A DNA stretch of 20,022 nt from the IMG/VR virus record IMGVR_UViG_3300017753_002557, positions 1-20,022 of that record, one strand, 5' to 3'. The notes under the pieces were generated by a model. It was given only the letters and a program-made list of their open reading frames with translations, did no database searches and had not been told where the DNA came from. This document shows positions 7,137 through 14,397 of this stretch, in pieces. The first letter of the stretch is position 1. Every line of letters begins with the position of its first letter. Source of the stretch: a virus. A program made the translations under genes and the position numbers.

Positions 7137-7690
7137 TCAAAACTTAATACATAATTACCTTGTGATTTAGTCATCTTCGCTAAACCATTAGTCTTAATTC
7201 TCTTTTTTCTATCTAATCTCTGCTGACATCTATATGTTATGACAGGAGTGATTGGTTCATCTAATTCACTCCAATTACTGAGTAATTTTAATGCTCTGCG
7301 AATTGTTGAGATATCACCATACTTACGAATATAAATAGCATCTTCCAATACCTCTTGTTTCTCTTGATATGTAGTAGCACCCAGGCAATATCCCGCAACC
7401 CTACAAAAGAAGACAATATGTTTCGCTTTATCTATTACAATATCTTTCTCCTTGATACTTAACATCTGTTTAGGACTTGGGTTTTTAAGATAACTTCTTA
7501 ACTCATCTAAGTCTTCTACATCAAAATAATCTAATTTAGGTTCTATTGTATTAATAGTTCGTAAATGTAAATCTAAAAATGTAGAGAGAGTATCTTTATT
7601 TAAGTCTCTATAATTGTCTATATCCTTTATATCATAAACTTCTATTATTTCTATTAAGTCCTTCTTCGTGTGTGATTTATGTATTACCAT
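7133..7690 (-). CDS. Unknown 185-residue protein
   Basis: I do not recognise a named family. The protein begins MVIHKSHTKKDLIEIIEVYD, a start resembling a short SAP-like or helix-rich segment often seen in nucleocytoplasmic and PLV hypothetical proteins. It continues with predicted helices rich in Lys, Asp and Leu, and a more hydrophobic stretch (IVFFCRVAGYCLGATT, about residues 92-107) that is too short and polar for a confident membrane helix. The C-terminus is basic. The coding sequence is strongly AT-rich (15 of 60 bases G/C at 7501-7560). It is expressed divergently from the 56-residue gene over a 34-nt gap and converges with the preceding plus-strand gene. Confidence 0.7.
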   Translation of the reverse strand: MVIHKSHTKKDLIEIIEVYDIKDIDNYRDLNKDTLSTFLDLHLRTINTIEPKLDYFDVEDLDELRSYLKNPSPKQMLSIKEKDIVIDKAKHIVFFCRVAGYCLGATTYQEKQEVLEDAIYIRKYGDISTIRRALKLLSNWSELDEPITPVITYRCQQRLDRKKRIKTNGLAKMTKSQGNYVLSFD

Positions 7691-7724
7691 TATTTTATTA
7701 TAATAAATATATTATTTATAGTAA
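7691..7724. promoter_or_regulatory. 34-nt divergent AT-only promoter
   Basis: Two genes start back to back with only 34 nt between their ATG codons, and all but one of these bases are A or T. Each side ends in a TATA-like run near its ATG (TTATAGTAA on the plus strand, TAATAAAATA on the minus). The two promoters must overlap physically. Confidence 0.5.
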
Positions 7725-7895
7725 ATGCCAACGCTCGCAATGAATGCTCCGCTCCCAAATGCACGCAAAAATGCCCCCCAACCGAAGTCAGGGGGCAAAT
7801 CTGCTCTAACGAAGAACTCTGCTAAATCTAAACGAGGATATCAAAAGAAAAAGATGGATTATTGGAATAAGAAAGGGAAAAAATCTAAGAAATAA
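7725..7895 (+). CDS. Very small basic protein (56 residues)
   Basis: The ATG at 7725 opens a 56-codon frame ending in TAA at 7893-7895. The product starts MPTLAMNAPLPNARKNAPQP and ends in a Lys-rich stretch (KKKMDYWNKKGKKSKK), with about one third Lys/Arg and no acidic residue except one Asp. It resembles small DNA-condensing core peptides of adenovirus mu type and other short basic PLV proteins only in character, not by alignment. A late-type AT run precedes it. Lack of acidic residues, the tight AT promoter and the fit between two other genes support a real gene. It is below the usual size cut-off, so it is easily missed. Confidence 0.6.
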   Translation: MPTLAMNAPLPNARKNAPQPKSGGKSALTKNSAKSKRGYQKKKMDYWNKKGKKSKK

Positions 7896-7931
7896 TTTTA
7901 TTCACGCAAGGGTGGGAGTAGATTTATCTAC

Positions 7932-8930
7932 TCACTCAGCAGGTTTCTGCCAACAATACACATAGTCTTTCTTCTTGCCTGATTGCTGACCCATCTGTTG
8001 TAGAAAGTCAATCCTATCTTCACACTCTGGATATTCATACTTACCAACCAGAGTATCATAAATCTTCGGTGATACATTCACAGCGACCCAGCACGCTGGT
8101 TTCACCATATGAAGCATCATTTTTATCATTGGGATGAGGAAGTTAATATAATAATCATCGTCATCCACAAATACCTTCATACCATTATAGACCTCCAAGT
8201 TGTTGTAAGGAGGTGAAGTAAATGAGAAATCAGCACTACCCACTTCTTCGGCAGGTGGTGGTTCCACACAAGAACGATGGAATACATTACATTCTTCCCA
8301 TTGTTGGTCTGTAATCAACTTGTTATCGTGAAGATAATTCAGGAGGGCATCGGTCCTTTTCTTGATGATTGGGTTGGTATCACATCCAGTATAGATATGA
8401 CCAGCACTCAGGGTGCCGAGTAGGCGACCAGACCATCCAGCACAAGGGTCAAAGACCCTCTTATTGCTTTCTGCGGTCCCAAGTCCGCAGAACCTCTGGA
8501 CCAGATGCTTGGCAGTCGTAGGTTTAAAGAATGTAATTGCCTTGTTCAGTTCATAGGCATCCCTGATAGTTGGTTCCTTACCTTTGCGTCTGTCCATCTT
8601 ACAGACACGCTCCCAATATTTCTGGGGGTCTTTTTCATATATCTCTATCAAGTTGGGACCACCCTTGTATCGGGTTTCTATAAGACCTACCTTATCATAA
8701 TGATATACTATCTTGTTGCCAATAAATGAGTTCTTGTTCTGGGAGGCATCATACTTACAGAGTTTATTGTATTCTTTCTTCCTTTCCCCGAGTTCCATAG
8801 ATAGTTCATCAAGCAGAGCGAGGTAGAAGTCTCCACGAGATGGTATCTCCATCTTGGCGCCAGGACCGAATGTCTCGGTGTCTTCGCCGAGGATGAAGCA
8901 TTTGTATTTGTCTCCTTTGATGTAAGGCAT
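7932..8930 (-). CDS. SAM-dependent DNA methyltransferase-like protein
   Basis: The 332-residue protein has an AdoMet-binding motif FDPCAGWSGRLLG (160-172) followed by YTGCDTNP (180-187, acidic loop), and a catalytic-type TSPPYNNLEVY (238-248). The SPPY tetrapeptide is that of N4-cytosine/N6-adenine DNA methyltransferases, with the SAM motif placed before the catalytic one. The segment AITFFKPTTAKHL (131-143) just before the SAM motif is typical of phage and giant-virus members of this group. The target sequence is unknown and no restriction partner is in the window, so self-marking or gene-regulation roles are possible. The first 120 residues match nothing I recognise. The gene has its own 45-bp upstream element and is clearly GC-rich (37 of 60 bases at 8401-8460). 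Confidence 0.85.
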   Translation of the reverse strand: MPYIKGDKYKCFILGEDTETFGPGAKMEIPSRGDFYLALLDELSMELGERKKEYNKLCKYDASQNKNSFIGNKIVYHYDKVGLIETRYKGGPNLIEIYEKDPQKYWERVCKMDRRKGKEPTIRDAYELNKAITFFKPTTAKHLVQRFCGLGTAESNKRVFDPCAGWSGRLLGTLSAGHIYTGCDTNPIIKKRTDALLNYLHDNKLITDQQWEECNVFHRSCVEPPPAEEVGSADFSFTSPPYNNLEVYNGMKVFVDDDDYYINFLIPMIKMMLHMVKPACWVAVNVSPKIYDTLVGKYEYPECEDRIDFLQQMGQQSGKKKDYVYCWQKPAE

Positions 8931-8959
8931 TTCTACTGATACTATATATATATATTTTG

Positions 8960-8974
8960 TCTTTAATATGTTTT
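8960..8974 (-). promoter_or_regulatory. Putative early promoter box of the methyltransferase
   Basis: Minus-strand AAAACATATTAAAGA is identical over 15 bases to the box before the primase-helicase (2437-2451). Its ATATTAAAG core (8961-8969) lies 31-39 nt before the ATG at 8930. Confidence 0.5.
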
Positions 8975-8990
8975 ATGGGTGGCAGTTGGT

Positions 8991-9035
8991 TAGTTATTGC
9001 ATATGCATCCGTTTTAGCGGGCATTCGTGCAAATC
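8991..9035 (-). promoter_or_regulatory. 45-bp conserved upstream element, copy 3
   Basis: Differs from copy 2 at one position (TCCG in place of TCCA before TTTTAGCGGGC). It lies 60 nt from the methyltransferase ATG, as copy 2 does from RING 1. The tandem 9-mer repeat follows 16 nt beyond. GTGC and GCAC around 9026-9041 form a small inverted pair. Confidence 0.7.
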
Positions 9036-9051
9036 AAGCACCCATAGTGTG

Positions 9052-9070
9052 AAACCATAGCAACCAGGGT
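9052..9070. repeat. Dispersed AACCAGGG tandem 9-mer, copy B (degenerate first unit)
   Basis: Units AACCATAGC and AACCAGGGT. It starts a 111-bp segment (9052-9162) that is collinear with 18371-18481. It lies between the methyltransferase upstream element and the stop of the Lys-rich gene. Confidence 0.65.
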
Positions 9071-9153
9071 AAATATACTAAAAATAGAATAATATATTTA
9101 TTTATACTTTATAACTTTATTTTAGTAATTACCCCCTGGTTGTGGTGGTTTCA

Positions 9154-9468
9154 TCAAGACTTCTGCTTTCCTTTATTTTTCTCTAATCCTCGCTTTTTGC
9201 CCCTCACTTGTAATGGGTCCATCTTCTGCTTGCGATGCTTCTTCTTATCATCAGGAATAGGTTTCCGTTTTTTATTTTTACTTTCATTATAGTCCTCAAA
9301 TACATCTTTTGGTTTTACCTTCTTATCTTTCTCTATACCTTCTAAGATATCAAATTGCTGTATAGGGTCAGGAACACCCATACTATCATTAGGATTATGA
9401 AAGAATGTAATACTCTTAACTTCCTTCTTCTTCTTGCTGTCGCCAATTCGTTTTCCCTTATTCACCAT
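9154..9468 (-). CDS. Lysine-rich unknown protein
   Basis: This 104-residue protein is dominated by Lys and other charged residues, with basic clusters at both ends (KKKKEVK near 12-18; KKHRKQK and KKRGLEKNKGKQKS at the C-terminus). A short neutral middle (SITFFHNPNDSMGVPDPIQQ, about 19-38) is the only part that looks conserved. There is no transmembrane segment or recognised fold; it is probably disordered and could bind nucleic acid. It is divergent from the 725-aa structural gene over 44 nt, with a late-type AT promoter on its side. The last codons and downstream DNA appear duplicated downstream of the MCP gene. Confidence 0.65.
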   Translation of the reverse strand: MVNKGKRIGDSKKKKEVKSITFFHNPNDSMGVPDPIQQFDILEGIEKDKKVKPKDVFEDYNESKNKKRKPIPDDKKKHRKQKMDPLQVRGKKRGLEKNKGKQKS

Positions 9469-9512
9469 TATTTATTTTATTATATAAAATATTTTATTTG
9501 TAATAATATAAA
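9469..9512. promoter_or_regulatory. 44-nt divergent late promoter
   Basis: Forty-three of the 44 bases are A/T. The plus-strand half (9496-9512) is ATTTGTAATAATATAAA against ATG, identical to the 17 nt before the MCP gene (16403-16419). The minus-strand half ends in TAAAATAAATA before its ATG. Confidence 0.6.
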
Positions 9513-11690
9513 ATGAGTTTAGTAATTTGTAGCAACCGACAAGCGGAATATGAGCGGAATACTTTAAATCCAGATGATGCTTGGTCCAAGCAGACTGGAA
9601 TACAGAACCCTGCTGATTTTAGTAATCATCTCGTTAATCCAATGAAATTACCTCCTAATACAGAAGTTGCTGTTGCCTCTGTGAAATTAAAAAGACTTAA
9701 TGCTTATGATGTTAAAGATGATGATGTATTTTATTTCCAATTAGGAACTGCTCTGGAAAATAACAAAGCAGATGGATTAATGTTTAACCACCAAACTACA
9801 TCTATTCCTCATAAAGTAAGAGTAAAACCTGGTGTATATGCTCCATCAAGATTTAAGGATGCCTTAGAAGTCGCTATTAAAGAGTGCTTAACTCATCCTA
9901 ACTATTTTGAGAAATGCGAAGTTCATAATCATTATGTATCAGGTGTATGGTCAGGATTTCAGTTTGTATTCTCACAGCATCTTAAAGATGCTGGAACAGA
10001 GAAACGAGGTAGTTTAGCATCATTCCAAGGTTATCATACCGACACCACAAGGAACTCCTCTAATGGTGGAACTGAATGGACTATTAGTGATGAAGCAGTA
10101 GGTGGAGCAGGGGCAGGTGGTTTTAAAATTACTCGTGTTAAAGACCACGAAGCAGACCCAACTGCTCCTGATTATGATAGTAATTACTCTACACAATGTG
10201 CTGTTATTAATACAGATGCTCCTATGCATCTACAAGGTGGTGAAGTCCAATTTACATTAGCGGAAATAGGAAAAGAAGGTAATGTATCTAAAAGTAGAGA
10301 CCAAAGAGCATCTCATTTCTTCTTTACTCGTCCATATTCAGTAGAAGCAGGAGGTCCAGGACCTAATAGATTTGCTGTTCCTAATAAAAAGGATATTAAT
10401 AAATACTTTATGGAGGAAGATAGAATGTTCCACGCTGATTATGTAGTCAGTTGGGCAAGACAATTACAAGGAGATTTAACTGAGAAATATGCTCTGTGTC
10501 TTCATCAAGCAGTATGGGACCCAGATGAAGGGGAAAGTGGTGGTATAGTAATGAGAGAAATAAAGTATTGGACTGGTGTGCCTGCTGGTGATGATGGTGC
10601 TACTAATCCTGTAAAGGCACAAATTACAGAAGATAATTTAACTCCTAATTATACAACGATTGGTGATGCCACTGGTTATTTTCTTTGGTTAAAGATGGAG
10701 TTTGTTGGAACTGGTATGAAATTAAGTATAGGACACAAGACGAAAGGTGCTGATGCTCTTACTGGTAATTTTCCTAATTCCTTTAAAGTTGTATGTGATA
10801 CCACTAAGGTCGCTAACAGAAATGTGACGAGCGCATCCTTCACACCAATTTCACAGAATAAAGAAGCATTATATATGGGAGCATCTATGCAATTTCCAAC
10901 AGCAGAGATTAAGATTAAGACATTAAAGTCATTTCATAATGAAGCGACCCACGCTAACTATCAGTTCGGCACAACTTACAATCCTGATAACTCAATAAAA
11001 AGTGAAGCAATTGGTTCTTGTTATTGGTGTAAATCTGTATGGAGAGAAAGTATAGACCCATATGACTTACATAATGCTTATTTATTAGAAAGTCGGGAAA
11101 ACCAGACCGCCAGTGCTTTGTCTCCACCGAAATATGTAGATGTTAATACAACTGCTGATAGTTTAGAAATGAGCAGAGCATTAATACTTAATACTCCTCT
11201 TTCACAGAAAGAAGAGTTAGGTGTTTATTTCCCGTCGCCTGGTGCTAAGATGGCAAGATATCTTGGGTTCCATAATTACTCCGTAGTTTCCTCATCATTC
11301 ACAGGTAATCTATTTGAGGATGATGGAACAACAGCAGATACAGACCCAGCATTCATATATTCAGTTAATTCTCATAGTGTTCCTGAACTTCTTAAACATA
11401 GTTGCTTTATTAAATCTCCTTCATTAACTGGACAATCATTTAACTTTGCTAAATCTAAACCTTCACAGATACTTTATCATTTACCGAAGTTTGATAATTC
11501 TGGTGAAGATGATGGTGAATTATATTTCATATGTCCTGATAGAATATATATAGACTTAAAGAATATTGATTTCATCAACTTAAATCAATTACACTTGCAG
11601 ATATGTGATAAAGATGAAGTCCCTGTTCAGGATTTAGTAGGTGAAACTATTATTACATTACATTTTAGACATAAAAGCGATAGATATTAA
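9513..11690 (+). CDS. Large putative virion structural protein
   Basis: The 725-residue product has no enzymatic motif. It starts with a segment (NPADFSNHLVNPMKLPPNTEVAVASVKL, about 31-58, interrupted here only for description) of the kind found at the N-terminus of large beta-rich structural proteins of algal viruses and PLVs. The rest is beta-rich with many Gly/Asn/Thr turns. The C-terminus (LVGETIITLHFRHKSDRY) is also reminiscent of virion proteins. It heads the plus-strand morphogenesis block and shares its exact late promoter with the MCP, so high expression late in infection is likely. It could be a spike, fibre or other vertex/host-recognition protein. Structural role is moderately sure; the specific role is not. 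Confidence 0.7.
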   Translation: MSLVICSNRQAEYERNTLNPDDAWSKQTGIQNPADFSNHLVNPMKLPPNTEVAVASVKLKRLNAYDVKDDDVFYFQLGTALENNKADGLMFNHQTTSIPHKVRVKPGVYAPSRFKDALEVAIKECLTHPNYFEKCEVHNHYVSGVWSGFQFVFSQHLKDAGTEKRGSLASFQGYHTDTTRNSSNGGTEWTISDEAVGGAGAGGFKITRVKDHEADPTAPDYDSNYSTQCAVINTDAPMHLQGGEVQFTLAEIGKEGNVSKSRDQRASHFFFTRPYSVEAGGPGPNRFAVPNKKDINKYFMEEDRMFHADYVVSWARQLQGDLTEKYALCLHQAVWDPDEGESGGIVMREIKYWTGVPAGDDGATNPVKAQITEDNLTPNYTTIGDATGYFLWLKMEFVGTGMKLSIGHKTKGADALTGNFPNSFKVVCDTTKVANRNVTSASFTPISQNKEALYMGASMQFPTAEIKIKTLKSFHNEATHANYQFGTTYNPDNSIKSEAIGSCYWCKSVWRESIDPYDLHNAYLLESRENQTASALSPPKYVDVNTTADSLEMSRALILNTPLSQKEELGVYFPSPGAKMARYLGFHNYSVVSSSFTGNLFEDDGTTADTDPAFIYSVNSHSVPELLKHSCFIKSPSLTGQSFNFAKSKPSQILYHLPKFDNSGEDDGELYFICPDRIYIDLKNIDFINLNQLHLQICDKDEVPVQDLVGETIITLHFRHKSDRY

Positions 11691-11806
11691 TAGAAAAATA
11701 GAGTATTAATAGTTTTTAAGATGTTCTATTTTAAGATATTACAGATAGAAAAATAGAAAAGTATTAAAATTATATTTTTGTATTTTTTTCTATTTACTCT
11801 ATATAA
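11691..11806. repeat. AT-rich intergenic region with a direct repeat
   Basis: TAGAAAAATAGA followed by GTATTAA (11691-11709) recurs as TAGAAAAATAGAAAAGTATTAA (11746-11767). The remainder is AT-rich and ends with CTCTATATAA against ATG 11807, a late-type promoter. No gene is seen in these 116 nt. Confidence 0.55.
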
Positions 11807-12523
11807 ATGGATATGCTTGATATTAAATTACCACCTGAACCTGAACCAGAAGTTGAGGAAAAACCTACTCTTGTTATCACTGAAACTGATGAGGGTGAAG
11901 AAGAATTAGCACCTGCTGGTGAAACAGAAGAACCTGAAAAGGAATATGTCCCAGATGAAGAGGTTTTTAAAGACGCACCACAAGTAAAGAAAGTTAAGAG
12001 GAAACCAAGTGAAAAGCAACTCGCTCATTTAAAGAAAATGAGAGAAAAGAAAGAAGCAAATAGAAGACAGAAAGAAGAATGGTTAGAGGAACAGAAATCT
12101 AAACAGAATAAGTTTGTGAAACAAGAGAGAAAGCAAACCAGGGCAACCAGGGCAAAACAACCTATTATTAAACAAAAAGTAGAATATGTAGATGAACCAG
12201 ATATCCAGCATTATGATGCTGGTGGTGGTGGTCAGGGAGAACCAATCAATTCACGCTATGCAGAAGAAGAAGAAGTATATTATGAACCTCAGCAACCATC
12301 AATGTATCAATTATCTGCTGAACAAATACAACAATTACAGAGAAACGCAATTGCCGATTATGATACAATAAGACAACAGAGGCAGGCGAAGGCAAGAGAA
12401 CAGATTAGACTGAAACAAGCAGAACAAAGGGAGAGACAAACTCAGCAACAAGTGTTCGGTCAAATGAGAGGGGCAACTGGAAATTATGACCCGAATGACC
12501 CATTCGCCAATTGTTTTCAGTAA
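11807..12523 (+). CDS. Charged disordered/coiled-coil protein of the morphogenesis block
   Basis: This 238-residue protein has an acidic Pro/Glu-rich N-terminus (1-50), then F54-x-DAPQ-V-x-KV63, a motif also present in the packaging ATPase. A basic helical region follows (KRKPSEKQLAHLKKMREKKE, about 64-83, and on to 115), then a Gly-rich hinge and a Gln/Arg-rich coiled coil (about 172-222), ending YDPNDPFANCFQ. The PSEKQLAHLKKMREKK stretch resembles charged proteins of PLVs and large algal viruses. No catalytic motif is present; a scaffold, core or DNA-bridging role is inferred. Codons 110-116 (TRATRAK) are encoded by a copy of the dispersed 9-mer repeat. Confidence 0.7.
   Translation: MDMLDIKLPPEPEPEVEEKPTLVITETDEGEEELAPAGETEEPEKEYVPDEEVFKDAPQVKKVKRKPSEKQLAHLKKMREKKEANRRQKEEWLEEQKSKQNKFVKQERKQTRATRAKQPIIKQKVEYVDEPDIQHYDAGGGGQGEPINSRYAEEEEVYYEPQQPSMYQLSAEQIQQLQRNAIADYDTIRQQRQAKAREQIRLKQAEQRERQTQQQVFGQMRGATGNYDPNDPFANCFQ
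12135..12153. repeat. Dispersed AACCAGGGC tandem 9-mer, copy C, inside a coding region
   Basis: The 18-mer AAACCAGGGCAACCAGGG is identical to the intergenic copies at 3415 and 18371, but here it lies within an ORF and encodes Thr-Arg-Ala-Thr-Arg-Ala. An exact 18-base match is not expected by chance in 20 kb. Confidence 0.75.
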
Positions 12524-12566
12524 TTTATTTTTCTAACTTTATTTTTATATTTTACATACTATAAAT

Positions 12567-14351
12567 ATGTCAAGTAGAGGAACGACTAAGGCAGGTAGTT
12601 ATGGAGGTCGTAGATTTCGCGAAAAACAGGCAATCACCACTAAACAGCAAAGACAACTTGCTAAGGATATTAGTAAAGAAAAGAGGGAAAGGGCGCCAAC
12701 AACTATGAAAATTAGAGATGATTTACCTAATCCTGCTCGGTTCCAAAGTAGAGGTAATGTTCTTAATGCTCCTCTTGGAAGAGGAGGGGTAGGACTTGCT
12801 AATCCTACATATCAAGATATGGATGCTGATGAAATACCTTTCGTTGGAAAGAAACCATTTGCAGCATATTCTCAGTCAAGAGATGCTCGCGCTTTGGATA
12901 TACAGAGAACTATTAATACAATGCCATTAAGACAAGATGCCTCTTACTTAAACTTAATTAGACGAGAAGTAGAACAAGCACATAGAGAAGAATTATACCC
13001 AGATATGGAGTTTGAGGATTATGCTGAACAAGAAGATATAGAAGATGCTGGACCTCAGGCAGAAGCAGGTGAAGTCATTGATGAAGAAACTGGTGAAATG
13101 GAATATGGAACGGCACAACCTGATTTTAGTGGATTTAATGAGATTGATGATTTAGGTTTTGACCCATTTACAGAGGACCCTATTGATGATGAAATCGCTG
13201 GCACTGATAGTGATGAAGAAGCAGAGGCATTCGGTAGAGCATTAGACAAAGCAGGCGAGCAGAGGAACTTAGCAGAGGAAATACAGAGGAGAAAACAAGC
13301 AAGACAACAAATGAATATGTCTGTTCCTGCTGGTGAGAGGTCTAAACCCGCAGGTGGTATTTTTATTAGAGGTTTAGCACCAGAAGATAAAATGCCTACT
13401 AAATACCCAATTGAGCAATATAAGAGAAAGAAAGCAACTAAAAAGGAAGGTGGTGGAACTAAATTAGATATCGGTGCGAAGGGTAATCTTAAACCTACTG
13501 ATGAATACTTAGCATTACAAGAAGGTCGTGTATTAGATAGAAGGTTAGGTATGGCAGGTAGAGATATTGAGACTGGAACTCGTAGTAGAGTTAAGTTATC
13601 AACAGATAAAACTGCTAAGCGAGTTTATGACTTAGGAGAAGGACCTAAGAGAGACCCCCGAACTCGTAAAATACTTACGGATAAGAAAGGTAATCCTAAA
13701 TTAGAAAAGAAATCTCTTACAATTGCTCCAAGACAAAAACCAGTAGAAGAGTTCTGGGGAGTAGATAGAAAAGGTATGAGTAGAGAAGAGGATAACCCAG
13801 CAACAAGAGACCCATATGAAGGTCGTAGAAATGTTGCTAAGGAACCAGGTAAGAGAGCAACTAAAAGTAGAGAAGCAGATACTAAACACGCTCTGTATGT
13901 TAAATCACAAAGAGAAAAAGACCCTAACTATGTTCCCAGAGGTTTTGATGTATTTTCATATGGCGCGGGTATGTCTGTATATGATAAGAAAAGACCTAAG
14001 CAAGAAACAACAGATGCTCAATCATTAAATCCAATACAAAATACTACTATGAGTGAAACACAGCAATTAACATTCGGTGATGTTGGAGAAGATGAATATG
14101 AAGCATTAACAGACTATGAACCACAACCAGTTGCTGTTTCACAAGCAAGAAATAGTATTACTAATCCACCTATGTCTAATAGTAAAGCAGGCGCTACACC
14201 TATGAATACGACTTCTGGAAGTGGTGCTGGAAGAATGCCTCCTGGTATTATTAATCCAACTACTCTCAGTGATGAATTATTCGCACAAGCGAATGTCGGT
14301 ATAAGAGAAGCAAACAAAAGGTTTAGACCTGAACCACCTATTTATGGATAG
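12567..14351 (+). CDS. Large disordered, charge-segregated protein (possible scaffold/core)
   Basis: The 594-residue product has no recognised fold. It opens with a basic Gly/Arg/Lys-rich region (1-55), has an acidic block (about 145-222, e.g. DYAEQEDIEDAG and TDSDEEAEAFG), then a long basic Lys/Arg-rich region (about 225-460), and a Ser/Thr/Pro/Asn-rich tail. Charge segregation of this sort is common in scaffold or core proteins that bridge capsid and DNA. The gene sits between the other charged protein and the ATPase in the late block, and ACTATAAAT abuts the ATG, so a virion or assembly role is likely. Function is inferred from context only. The frame is open throughout. Confidence 0.65.
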   Translation: MSSRGTTKAGSYGGRRFREKQAITTKQQRQLAKDISKEKRERAPTTMKIRDDLPNPARFQSRGNVLNAPLGRGGVGLANPTYQDMDADEIPFVGKKPFAAYSQSRDARALDIQRTINTMPLRQDASYLNLIRREVEQAHREELYPDMEFEDYAEQEDIEDAGPQAEAGEVIDEETGEMEYGTAQPDFSGFNEIDDLGFDPFTEDPIDDEIAGTDSDEEAEAFGRALDKAGEQRNLAEEIQRRKQARQQMNMSVPAGERSKPAGGIFIRGLAPEDKMPTKYPIEQYKRKKATKKEGGGTKLDIGAKGNLKPTDEYLALQEGRVLDRRLGMAGRDIETGTRSRVKLSTDKTAKRVYDLGEGPKRDPRTRKILTDKKGNPKLEKKSLTIAPRQKPVEEFWGVDRKGMSREEDNPATRDPYEGRRNVAKEPGKRATKSREADTKHALYVKSQREKDPNYVPRGFDVFSYGAGMSVYDKKRPKQETTDAQSLNPIQNTTMSETQQLTFGDVGEDEYEALTDYEPQPVAVSQARNSITNPPMSNSKAGATPMNTTSGSGAGRMPPGIINPTTLSDELFAQANVGIREANKRFRPEPPIYG

Positions 14352-14397
14352 ACACGAGTTATTATATTAATAATTAAATTATAATATAGTATTATAA

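Noticed and set aside
13701-14317. Open frames on the minus strand within the 594-aa gene
   Set aside because: Hydrophobic, Ser/Phe-rich low-complexity translations typical of antisense to Lys/Glu-rich coding sequence; no promoter pattern.
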